From NCBI GenBank assembly GCA_030789695.1, contig CM061140.1:80042422-80106421 (forward strand): a stretch of 64,000 nt of DNA, given 5' to 3'. The position numbers and the translations under genes were made by a program. The stretch is from Scilla litardierei (lineage: Eukaryota > Streptophyta > Magnoliopsida > Asparagales > Asparagaceae). The notes beneath the pieces are model-generated. The model saw only the letters and a list, made by a program, of their open reading frames with translations, did no database searches and had not been told where the DNA came from. Of this stretch, positions 47,307 to 57,523 are shown in pieces. How positions within the stretch are numbered: position 1 is the first letter of the stretch; the number at the start of each line of letters is the position of its first letter.

Positions 47307-49120
47307 TGTAAGGACCATGTCTATGGGGAAAACACTAGAAGGGGGGTTGAATAGTGTTTATGCAAATTTAAAAGGAATTTAAGCCAAATAAAAAGCAATC
47401 CAACAAATAGTGCGGAATTGAAAAACGACCCAAAGAGAAACACACGCAAACACAGATATGTTTCAAGGGTTCGGATTACCCAAGTCAACTCCCGGCTTGT
47501 TCTCGGTAATCCTATGTCCCTACCACCCGGATACCACCGGATACTCAAGTTAGAACCCTAACTTGAGGTTCCATTATAGCCCACTTGTAGCAACCCTACA
47601 AGTGCAATTGAATACAATCGATGTCCTTGACTCCCACAACCAGGGAGCAAGCAAAACCACACTCACAACCGAGAGCACAATTCAAATAACGAAAGTTATG
47701 AAATATGAAAGCAACACTTACAAACACCTATGCCTTGAAGTAGAACTTGAAGGAGAAGTGTGATTTGTGTTGAAGAACTCTCTTGGAAGAAAGGAGAAAG
47801 CCCTTTCTCTTGACTGCACCAATTGCCTAAAAGATCAATCTTTGGTTCTAGGTTGGAGAGCAAGAGAACAAGATTTGGAAATACTTAGGGCTTTGGATTT
47901 GAGATCTTTGATCTTTGGAAATGAAAGCTTGAAGGATTTTGCAATGAATGAGTAACCTTCCAATGAAACAGTAGAAGCTCTATTTATAGCATTCTCAAAT
48001 CCACAAAACAGTTTAGGCAAAAACCCAATTGAAATCCGTGAGAAAAATCGCAACGAATATAATCTGAACTCGTGACAGTCGACTGTTGAACAATCCACAG
48101 TCAACTGTTGCACAGTCAGCAAGCGTAAGTGAGAATTCATAACGGTAACTTACCACGTGGACAGTCGACTGATGAAGCAAAGACAGTCGTCTGTTAAACC
48201 AACAGGCGACTGTACATTCTTCGACAGGCGACTGGCCGAGAGAAGAGTAAGTTGGACAAATACTGGAAATCTCACAAGATACAGGACAGACGACTGATGC
48301 AAGGAACACAGTCGACTGTTAATCAGAACAGGCGACTATATATCCTTAAACAGACGATTGTCAAAGTCAGGAGAAAATTTCCAGAGAGCTGAGTCAAAGA
48401 ATTGACTTACAGACAGGCGACTGTTGCAGCATAGATAGTCGACTGATCTAATAGACAGTCAACTGTATATACAGCATAAGTCGACTGGCCGTAGAAATCA
48501 GATCAAAACAGAGTTTGGGAAGGAGAGACAAGCGACTGATGTACAATTCACAGTCGACTATCACTAGGACAGGTGCCTGTGAATCGTTCAACAGTAGCCT
48601 GTGCGAAATAATCAGAAAAGGCCCAAAACTACATTGTAATAGTCTGTGCATAACAGGCGACTGTAGAACAAAACACAGTCGACTGTTGTTGAGACAGGCG
48701 ACTGTAAACTGTTAAGCAGTCGGCTGTTATAAACAATCCTAGCACAAAAAAATAGAATTGAATTGGGATCAAAGGACAAAAGTCTAAAGATGTCCTATGA
48801 CAGAATGTAGATGTGTGTGAGTGCTCCATCAAAGTTCTACTTCTAAGCTACATACTAGAAGAGATAAAAGAAAAATTACATTGACGAATAATCTCTTCTT
48901 TCCATCGTATGAGCTTGAAGTCTTTACGGAGCTTCAATCATCAATCTACGATCATCCAATTCATATCATTTGCCTTCAATGACGTTTATGAGTCATCCAT
49001 TGCTAGTTGATCTTCATAATAAGCTTAGACAATGGATTAACTGCAAAATAAGGGATTAGTCACAAGTATTTATGTTTGCTCAGCATTAACACCAAGTAGG
49101 GAGAAGTCCAATACTCAACA
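47307..49120 (-). repeat. 5' LTR of D2
   Basis: It spans 1814 bp; on the minus strand it runs from TGTTGAGTATTGGACTTC to CATGGTCCTTACA. The start resembles the D1 LTR start TGTTGAATATTGGACTCC. It contains the ACAGTCGACTGT array (48727-48075) followed by a TATA box (CTATAAATA, 47989-47981). Its right flank is CCAGG. Confidence 0.85.
48075..48727. repeat. Palindrome array in U3 of D2 LTR
   Basis: 12-bp sites of the ACAGTCGACTGT family (variants ACAGGCGACTGT, ACAGTCGTCTGT) form quartets starting at 48161, 48286, 48413, 48528 and 48653, plus a partial one at 48075. Starts in successive quartets: 48161/48183/48202/48224; 48286/48308/48328/48350; 48413/48435/48455/48476; 48528/48550/48569/48591; 48653/48675/48694/48716. 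Spacing is 22, 19-20, 21-22 bp. Quartets repeat every 115-127 bp. Confidence 0.95.
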
Positions 49121-49332
49121 CCAGGATCACGCGTGACTCCTCCCGTTGCTTCGGGGACTCATGATATCATCGTTATATGTCCCCTACGCCGGTAAACTCC
49201 TGCAAAATACAAAAAACATGCAAAAGTGAAAGAAAACAAGAAAACACAAGAAAACGAATACAAGACGGCGGAAAACAACGGAAAAACACAAAAGAAAACG
49301 TTCGTGAATATATGAAATATAAACGCACGTCA
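49121..49332 (-). repeat. LTR 5' start fragment of B
   Basis: The reverse complement, starting TGACGTGCGTTTATATTTCA, aligns with the first 210 bp of the C LTR. It is followed by CCCGC, the duplication shared with 27795-27799. Confidence 0.8.
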
Positions 49333-49389
49333 CCCGCATTGATGATATCTTCGATCAGGTTGGTGGGTCGAAGGTGTTTTCGAAGTTAG
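49333..49389 (+). pseudogene. 57-bp fragment of E RT between B and D1
   Basis: After the duplication CCCGC it codes IDDIFDQVGGSKVFSKL, the RT block that directly follows NKYPLPR at 27799 and precedes DLRSRYHQ at 61944. It proves that the three pieces of E belong together. Confidence 0.9.
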
Positions 49390-49815
49390 TGTTGAATATT
49401 GGACTCCCCGGATTTGGTTTTGGATGATGAGCAAACATAAATAATTCACGAACTAACAATTTGTGAGCGCAGTATTGGAGATCGTCGCCAAATTCACGAG
49501 AACAATCAAAGCGACATCTCAAGACTTCTCAAAGCTCGTATTCATTGCCTAAAGCTTCGTTGAAGCTCTTGGACCGTTTTGGAAGTCATGAAGAATTGAT
49601 CGAAGCTCTCGAAGACCGTTCATTAAGGTTTTATTTATAGTCTTTTAGCTTCGATCTATAGAATGTTAAGCCTTGAGTATATCTTACGATTCTATCTTCA
49701 TAACGCTCATATCGTAGCTCTAGGATCTTAGTACAAGTTCATTCTAACTTCCTCGAAGCATCGTGCTTCGATTCAGACTTGTTTGTGCATGTTAGTTGGT
49801 ACAAGAAGAAGTACT

Positions 49816-50329
49816 GACCGACTAGATGGTGATCTAGTCGGTCAGCAGAGCTTCTTGGACCGACTAGTTTGAGTTAATATTTTCTTGTTCAGTACTGTTT
49901 ACAGTTAGTCGGTCTACGTTGACTCACCGACCGACTAGTTTGTGAACTAGTCGGTCAGTGATGCTTCTTTGACCGACTAGTTGTGATTTACTGTACATGC
50001 CAAATTTCTCCTAAGCTACTGTTTATCGTTAGTCGGTCTAAGAACGTTTGGTGACCGACTAGTTGATAATCTAATCGGTCAACTTTTGTTCTTGGACCGA
50101 CTAAGTCAATTTATATTCAGACTATTTGCTTTTGCCTCTTAGTCGGTCTACGTTCACTGACTGACTGACTAGTTGTGAAACTAGTCGGTCAGAAAGTCTT
50201 CTTGGACCGACTAGATTTCTAGGTCTGAATTTCTATCTCTTCTCAGTTCCTCACTTAGTCGGTCCATGTTGTTTGACTGACCGACTAGTTGATGAACTAG
50301 TCGGTCAGTGGTTGTTCTTTGACCGACTA
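49816..50329. repeat. Inverted-site array in U3 of D1 5' LTR
   Basis: Nineteen 9-bp sites alternate TAGTCGGTC and GACCGACTA. Site centres by cluster: 49820, 49839, 49862; 49910, 49933, 49952, 49975; 50034, 50057, 50076, 50099; 50144, 50167, 50186, 50209; 50260, 50283, 50302, 50325. Every full quartet has spacing 23-19-23. Quartets repeat every 110-124 bp. Confidence 0.95.
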
Positions 50330-50384
50330 GTTGCCTCAGATTTCTAACCGTTGGGATTTGACCTAACTCGTTTTTATGGGACCT

Positions 50385-50392
50385 TATAAATA
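50385..50392 (+). promoter_or_regulatory. TATA box of D1 LTR
   Basis: TATAAATA lies 56 bp after the last array site. The second LTR has the same box at 61180-61187. Confidence 0.7.
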
Positions 50393-51155
50393 CGAACCTA
50401 GGTCATTTCTCTAGGGTTAAGAGCTGACATTAAGAGATTCATTGAGATTGAAAGAGATAGCCATTCTCACTCATTTCCAAAGCTCTCTTCCTCACAAGAA
50501 ATCCATTCTCTCACTTTCTAGATCTAGAATCCATCTTGAGAGAAGTTTGTTCTTGGTGAGCCCTTCAAGCTCTAGCTTGATTCAAGTCTCCAAATCATTC
50601 CTAGGCACCCTTTGCTGGTCATTTCTTTGGTGCTAGGTCTTGGTGACTTCATCTTCCTCAAATCCCTCCTTGCACCTATTTGGTAAGAAAACTCAAGGTA
50701 TAGGATTTTGTGGTAAGATTGTTTATTTCATTATAAACTTGTTTATATTGCTTGTTGATTCTCTCGGTTGTGAGAGAAGGTTGTGATCCCGGGTTGTGGG
50801 ATTCACTATTGCCATTGCATGTATGATTTGATCTTGTGAAGGTTTTTCACAAGATATCATAGTGGAAATCTTGGGTTAGGGTTTCTAACCTAAGTATCTG
50901 GATGGGATCCGGGTGGTTGGGACGTAGGATCATCGGAAACAAGTCGGGGAGACTTGGGTGGATCCGAACCCAGTAACATCTTTTGTTAGCATTGTTAATT
51001 TTGTTGTTGTCATTCAATTTAAGCTTCCGCAAATTGATTTGGTAGTTGTTTGCACTATAATTAGGAATTATACTCCTCGTTATTTTTAAAGTACTATTCA
51101 CCCCCCCCCCCCCCCCCCTCTAGTACTTGTGCAGTAGCTTGTAGGGCATTACATT

Positions 51156-51167
51156 TGGTATCAGAGC
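51156..51167 (+). promoter_or_regulatory. Primer binding site of D1 (tRNA-Met)
   Basis: TGGTATCAGAGC, complementary to the 3' end of initiator tRNA-Met, two bases after the LTR. Confidence 0.95.
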
Positions 51168-51180
51168 CAAATACTTAGCT

Positions 51181-52161
51181 ATGTCTACCAACGACAACAA
51201 GACCGTGCGTCCACCTTCCAACTATGGCACCTTCAGGAACCGTGAAGGAGCGTCTTCGGTCATGGAAGGACATTCCTCGACTAGGCCTCCATTCTTCAAC
51301 GGCGTCAATTATGGATATTGGAAATGCCGGATGGAAACGTTCCTCCGGAGCGCCTCCTTGTGGAGAATTACCATGTCGGAGTACAATGTGCCTACCGAAG
51401 AGGATTTCGACAAGTGGACTACCGCGGAGGTCGCCGCGGAGATTGCAAATGCCAAAGCTATGAATGCTTTACAATGCGCATTGGAACCCGAAGATTTTAA
51501 TAAGATATGCACATGTAAGAGTGCATATCAAATTTGGAATTCGCTCCTCATTTTGCATGAAGGAACGAGTCGGGTAAGAGATTCTAAACTCGTAGTAGTC
51601 AATAGAGATTACGAATTGTTTCATATGGAACAGGGAGAAAAGATGAAGGAGTATTATGCTCGCTTCGTCGACATAATGAACGAGTTGGAAGCTCTCGGCA
51701 AAACTTACACCCAAAAGGAGAAGTGTTCGAAGCTTATCGAAGGACTTCCTTCTTCTTGGGAGAAACGTACCTTCGCCATCGAGAAAGGTAATGACATGAA
51801 TAAGTATACCGTAGTTCAATTGATGGGTACTTTGATGTCATACAAGGTACGCAAAGATAGCAAGGTGAAGCTACAAGAAAATATGAAGTCCTATTTGAAC
51901 CAAGACGTGCCTAAGAAAAAGGCAATTGCATTCAAGGCGGCTTCATCCACCTCTACCGATGATGAGGACTCGGAAGAAGAAATGGACATGGAATCCATTG
52001 CACTCATGGCAAAGAAGTTCAATCGCTTCTTCCGAAAGGGTAACTTCAAACAAAAATCTAAATTTACTTCTACTAACGCCTCTCCACCTTTGTGCTTTAA
52101 ATGCAATAAGCCAGGACACATCAAAGTGGATTGTCCTCAAAACAAGCAAAAGGAGAAGTGA
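51181..52161 (+). CDS. Gag N-terminal region of D1
   Basis: The ATG at 51181 begins 326 codons. Copia gag motifs FNGVNYGYWKCRMETFLRS, WTTAEVAAEIANAKAMNALQ, ICTCKSAYQIWNSLL and EGLPSSWEKR are followed by an acidic stretch and an intact knuckle CFKCNKPGHIKVDC. A TGA at 52159-52161 stands where D2 has TGG (KEKWKEPK), so it is probably a nonsense mutation and not the natural end. Confidence 0.85.
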   Translation: MSTNDNKTVRPPSNYGTFRNREGASSVMEGHSSTRPPFFNGVNYGYWKCRMETFLRSASLWRITMSEYNVPTEEDFDKWTTAEVAAEIANAKAMNALQCALEPEDFNKICTCKSAYQIWNSLLILHEGTSRVRDSKLVVVNRDYELFHMEQGEKMKEYYARFVDIMNELEALGKTYTQKEKCSKLIEGLPSSWEKRTFAIEKGNDMNKYTVVQLMGTLMSYKVRKDSKVKLQENMKSYLNQDVPKKKAIAFKAASSTSTDDEDSEEEMDMESIALMAKKFNRFFRKGNFKQKSKFTSTNASPPLCFKCNKPGHIKVDCPQNKQKEK

Positions 52162-53400
52162 AAGGCGCCGAAGTTCGACAAGTCCAAGAAGTACAAAAAG
52201 GGATACAAAAAGGGGCTTGTCGGAGCAACATTCACCGACTCGAGGATTCCTCAAGCGGAGAGTCGGACGATGAGAAAGTGGAGCAAGCGCACATGTGCTT
52301 CATGGCAAGAGAGGAGCATGATCAAGGATCTTCCTCCTCCGATGATAGCGACAACGAAGGCGATGAGGTAACTATGGATGATCTTAGGAATGCTAACTCT
52401 CAACTATGGTCCAAATACACTAAATTAGTAAATAGATATACTAAAGTAAAAGATGACCTAGCTAGCATTCAAACCTCGCCTAAGACTATCATCACCAACA
52501 ACGACACCGTTGTTGAAGAGTTAAGAAATGAGATTGTTAATCTCAAATCTAAACTTGAACATGTTAGCATTAATGATCCGGAAGAACATAGGATAGCGGA
52601 TTTGACTTCTCAAAGCTCGACTTTGAGTATTGAGAATGAGAATCTTAAATCTCGTGTTTATGTGCTCACATCGCAAGTATCAAACTTGGATACTTCTATG
52701 CGTTCTCTCAAAGAGAAATATGAGAACACATTAGGCCGAATTAATAAATTCAATAAGGGTAAGGACCATTTGGATAAAATCCTAAGTGACTTACTTCCGG
52801 CCAATCACCACATTGGTTTGGGGTATACGATGGGATGTCCATCCAAAGCGGCCACTACTTTTGTTAGGCCAACTTCCGGTGACTCTACGAGTGGTAGCAA
52901 ACACTCTATTGGTTGTTCTTCTACCAATGGTGCTTCCACATCGTCCACACCCTCTTTCGGAAAGAAACCCACTTTGGGTGGACCTCCAAAGAAGGGGCAT
53001 GCTTATATGTACACCAATACCATGCCACATAGGAACACACGTCCTACTCCACCGTCTCACACATATGATGATTTTTATGCAACACATTCTCGGGCACGCG
53101 CACACCATGTGAGACACCCTCACGCACGTGTTCCCACACATGCGTATGTTCACCCACCTCATCATATGAATAATTCTCGTCGTACACCATTCCATCATGT
53201 TCCGTATGCCTATCCACAATATGCATCACGTAGAAATCAACGTCGCATGCATGCACCCAATAGGATGAGGGCTCCCAAGATTTTCACTATTTGGAGCCCA
53301 AAGGAACAAGCATGGATGAAAAACAAGTATTTATGAATGCTTATTTTTCGGATGTTGTGCATAGTAGAAATTATGTGGGGAAGTCTAAGTCCAATTAGAC
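52162..53400 (+). pseudogene. Gag C-terminal extension of D1
   Basis: After the TGA the frame continues briefly (KAPKFDKSKKYKKG). A shift near 52240 leads to SSSGESDDEKVEQAHMCFMA, long coiled-coil segments (NIVNLKSKLEHVS, SSTLSIENENLKSRVYVLTS) and a His/Pro/Arg-rich tail (HHVRHPHARVPTHAYVHPPH). It ends with breaks near 53335 and a TAG near 53396. It is homologous to the D2 gag tail. Confidence 0.75.
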
Positions 53401-53519
53401 TTGGCTTCCAAAGGTCTAACCTTTGAGGACCCAATGACCTTGGGTACCATGATATGAAATGTTCTATCTTTAGGTACTCAAGGAAAAGAAAAAGAAAAGG
53501 AGCAACAAATTTAAATTTA

Positions 53520-56500
53520 GCTCCAAAGGGAATTGGATACTCGATAGCGGGTGCTCCAAACACATGACGGGTGACGCTCAATTGCTCTCCGGAGTGGTTC
53601 CCATTGCAAATGGAAATCGCGTCGTATTTGGAGGCAACGAGAGCGGAACCATCGTCGGTGTTGGTAAAGTGGGTAACCCGTCTAAACCCTTAATTAGTGA
53701 TGTTTATCTAGTTAATGGTTTAAATCATAATCTTATTTCAATAAGCCAACTTTGTAACAAATGTTACAAAGTTAGCTTTGCGAAAGGATTGTGTCATATT
53801 TCAAATGATAATAATAAGTTATTATTTTCCGGCACACGCCATAAAGATATTTATATTTTGGATCTTCCTAAGTCATATGAACAATGTCTCGTTGCCAACA
53901 CAAGTGAACAACACTTATGGCATCGATGCTTTGGACATGTGAACTTTGGAACACTTTATAAGCTTTCAAAATTAAATTCCATTAAAGGTTTTCCGAAGCT
54001 CGTTTTTGAAAAGAAAAGTTTTTGTGATTCTTGTCAACGTGGCAAGCTTCCTAAATCTTCATTTAAACCTAAGAAAAGCATTTCTACGAAACGGCCACTA
54101 GAGCTATTACATCTAGATTTATTTGGGCCAACAAGAGTTGCTTCTTTAGGAAATGCAAGATATGGACTTGTCATCGTCGATGATTATTCTAGATTTACAT
54201 GGGTATTTTTCTTATGTAATAAAAATGAAGCTTTTGAAAACTTCACAATATTTGTGAAGAAAGTACAAAATCTCATCGGAACCACCATTGTCACTATTCG
54301 TAGTGATCATGGGGGTGAATTTGAGAATGAGTCTTTCTCAAATTTTTGTGATGATCTTGGAATTACTCACACGTTTTCTTTCCCTCGCGCACCTCCTCAA
54401 AATGGTGTTGTTGAGAGGAAGAATAGAACGTTTCTGGAGTGTGCTCGCACTATGCTCGAAGATAGTCAACTTGGTTATCAATTTTGGGCGGAAGCGGTAC
54501 ACACCGCTTGCTATGTGTTTAATAGAATACTTTTGAGGCCCGGCACCAAACAAACTTGTTATGAATTGTTGTTTGGTAGATTGCCTCAAGTTAAACATTT
54601 TCGTGTTTTCAGTGCAAAATGTTTTATTAAAAACACATATGATAATTTGGACAAGTTTGATCCGAGATCGGATGAGGGGATATTTGTTGGGTATTCCTCA
54701 CGTAGCAAAGCCTACCGGATATACAACAAAAGATCCTCTACGATCGAGGAATCACTACATGTCTCTTTTAATGAGAATTTTATTACTCCTAGAATTTCAA
54801 ATGATGATGACTCTATGGATGTTTTATGTGATTCATTTGAAAATTCTAAGTCTATTGATTCAATTGATTCTATTGATACTAACCCGACTAATGAAGTTGT
54901 TGAGGATGTGCCTAGTGATCAAGGTATTCCCAAGCGGCTTCATACCGTTCGCGACCATCCCCATGAGCAAGTCATTGGCAATATTCAAGATAGAGTCAAG
55001 ACGAGATCGCAAGTCCACCACTTCGCCAATTGTGCCTTTGCCTCATCGATAGAGCCAAAGAATATAGTTGAAGCGTGCGAAGATAGTGCTTGGATCCTTG
55101 CCATGGAGGAGGAACTCATTCAATTCGAGAGGAATGAGGTATGGGAGCTTGTTCCTTTGCCATCGAAGAACCACACCGTCATAGGGACAAAGTGGATCTT
55201 CAAGAACAAAACCGACGAAAACCAAGTCGTCGTCCGGAACAAAGCTCGGTTAGTAGCTCAAGGCTATCGACAAGAGGAAGGTATCGATTTCGAAGAGTCC
55301 TTCGCTCCGGTAGCTAGATTAGAATCAATTAGACTACTATTGTCTTTTGCATGCCATAAAAATTTTAAATTATTTCAAATGGATGTTAAAAGTGCATTTT
55401 TAAACGGAGATGTCGTTGAGGAAGTTTACGTTTCTCAACCTCCGGTCTTCATAAATGAAAATTTTCCAAATCATGTTTTTAAACTAAAGAAAGCTCTTTA
55501 TGGTTTGAGACAAGCTCCTCGAGCTTGGTATGATCGCCTAAAGAATTTTCTTTTGGATTTGAATTTTAAAATGGGCGAATCCTATTCTACACTTTTTATT
55601 AAGCATGCGAATAATGATATTTTATTAGTTCAAATTTATGTTGATGATATCATTTTCGGTGCTACTAACTTCACTCTTTGCGAAGAGTTTTCTAATGTTA
55701 TGAAGGAACAATTTGAGATGAGCCACATGGGCGAACTCAAATATTTCTTAGGTCTCCAAATTCGCCAATTGAACGATGCAATCTTCATCCACCAAACGAA
55801 GTACACGGTGGAGTTGCTAAAGCGATTTGGAATGGAGAATGCCTCCGGGAAAAAGACTCCTATGAGCACTACAACGCATCTTGATAAAGATACGGGCAGA
55901 AAAGATGTAGACATTCGTCTATATCGAGGTATGATAGGTAGTTTACTTTATCTTACCGCAAGTAGGCCCGATATTATGTTTGCCGTTTGTATTTGTGCTC
56001 GTTATCAGTCTCAACCTAAGGATTCTCACTTAGTAGCGGTTAAACGTATTTTTCGCTATCTAAGTTACACTTTAGATTTTGGATTACTTTATCTGAAATC
56101 TAGCACATATGAGTTAGTCTCATATAGTGACGCTGATTATGCGGGATGCAAATCCGACAGGAAGAGTACTAGTGGCACTTGCCATTTTCTAGGAAATTCC
56201 CTTGTCTCTTGGTTTTCCAGGAAGCAAAATTTGGTATCACTTTCAACCACCGAGGCGGAATATAATGCCGCCGGTGCCGCTTGTGCCCAGGTTCTTTGGA
56301 TGAGACACACACTGAAGGATTTTGGTATTCATTGTGATTCTAGCCCTATCATGGTGGATAACCAAAGTGCTATTGGTCTTTCAAAGAATCCGGTGCACCA
56401 TTCCCGATCTAAACACATAGATGTCCGACACCATTTCTTAGATGATCATGTTGCTAAAAAGGACATCATATTAGTGTACGTTGAAACCCAAAAGCAAATC

Positions 56501-56587
56501 GCCGATATTTTCACGAACCCCCTAAAGGAGGACTCCTTTGTGCGGTTGCGTCGAGAATTGGGGATTATGGGTGAATCCGAGATATAG
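53520..56587 (+). CDS. Pol polyprotein of D1 (protease, integrase, RT, RNase H)
   Basis: One open frame of over 1000 codons. Protease: [15 protein letters not shown] at its start (aspartate in DSG). Integrase: HRCFGHVNF and CDSCQRGK zinc finger, then [26 protein letters not shown] and [13 protein letters not shown] (D,D,E present). [57 protein letters not shown] (YVDD). RNase [49 protein letters not shown]; it ends at GESEI. It appears functional. The natural start upstream of the protease is unclear because the gag junction is broken. Confidence 0.95.
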
Positions 56588-57523
56588 GATTCATATTTCA
56601 TTCAATTATCGTGCATGCTATTATATTTCGTGATATTTCGTTCATGCTAGATTTATTGAATTTTTGGGGATTTTATGTGATATGTTTGAATTTTTGCACG
56701 AATTCTTATTTGAATGTCGTATTTAAGATTTCGACGTTTAATGGGGTAGTTTAGATGACTTATGAGAGAGTTAAGATGTTTCATCCAAGTGTTTTTATGA
56801 AAAGAACTCATTTATCAACTTTTGGACTCTTCTAGTCGGTTTCAGTTCATTAGTCAACCGACTAGATGCTCATCTAGTCGGTCAGCTAGTGAACTCAGAC
56901 CGACTAGTTCAAGCTTTAAACTTTCTATTGTCATTTTCTTCTTTTAGTCAGTCATAGTACTCCTACCGACCGACTAGATTGAAAACTAGTCGGTCAGTGA
57001 TTATACTGTGACCGACTAACTCTAGCCCTAGAAATTTCTGTTTGCCTCTGTTTCGACTTAGTCGGTTTAAGCTCATTGACCGACCGACTAGATCGTAATC
57101 TAGTCGGTAAGTGCTTGAACTGTGACCGACTAAGTGCTCTAGGGCAGTCGCGTCTTTTCGCATTCCAGACCGACTTAATCCTATTCTAACCGGTTATTTC
57201 CCATTCCAGTCGGTTGTTTTCTCTCCTCCAACTCGAAACCCCCTAAAACCCGACCGAGACCATTCATCTTCCCGTCGACTCCGGCCACTTTTCCGGCCAT
57301 CTCCGCCGTCCGTCGCCGTCGACCACTCCCCTAGGTATATCCCCCCTTCCTAGATCTTGTTTTGCTTCCCTAGGGTTAGTTCTTGATCTTGTTTTCATCC
57401 TCTAGGGTTTGAGCTAGGGTTTCGAAAATTCACTCTTTGTGCTTGTTTGATTTCAGTTTTAGGCTTAAGCTTAGGGTGCTTGATCTTATCCCGTCATTTG
57501 ATTGTACTCGTTGTGTCGTGATC
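56588..57523 (+). promoter_or_regulatory. Pol to envelope spacer of D1: array, leader and candidate intron
   Basis: It holds the array at 56833-57176, then a CT- and GC-rich plant-like leader (57220-57334). A candidate 122-bp intron has donor CCCTAG/GTATATCC at 57335 and acceptor TTTGATTTCAG ending at 57456. The ATG follows at 57524. I see no clear TATA box. The layout suggests a separate promoter for the envelope-like ORF; this is inference. Confidence 0.45.
56833..57176. repeat. Inverted-site array between pol and envelope-like ORF of D1
   Basis: Centres are 56837, 56860, 56879, 56902; 56949, 56972, 56991, 57014; 57063, 57086, 57105, 57128; plus 57172. All three quartets have spacing 23-19-23 and alternate TAGTCGGTC/GACCGACTA orientation, exactly as in the LTR. 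Quartets repeat every 112-114 bp. Confidence 0.95.

Larger units (their letters stand above)
49390..51153 (+). repeat. 5' LTR of D1
   Basis: It spans 1764 bp from TGTTGAATATTGGACTCC to GTAGGGCATTACA. It holds the GACCGACTA array (49816-50329), the TATA box TATAAATA (50385-50392) and a C run near 51102-51118. Confidence 0.95.

Noticed and set aside
48075..48727. Regularly spaced short repeats resembling a CRISPR array
   Set aside because: Sites are 9-14 bp, degenerate and palindromic, spacers are shorter than typical, no cas genes are present, and the context is a plant LTR.
51102..51118. C run in the D1 LTR as a functional element
   Set aside because: Length differs between the two LTRs (about 17 versus 9), as expected from slippage or sequencing error.
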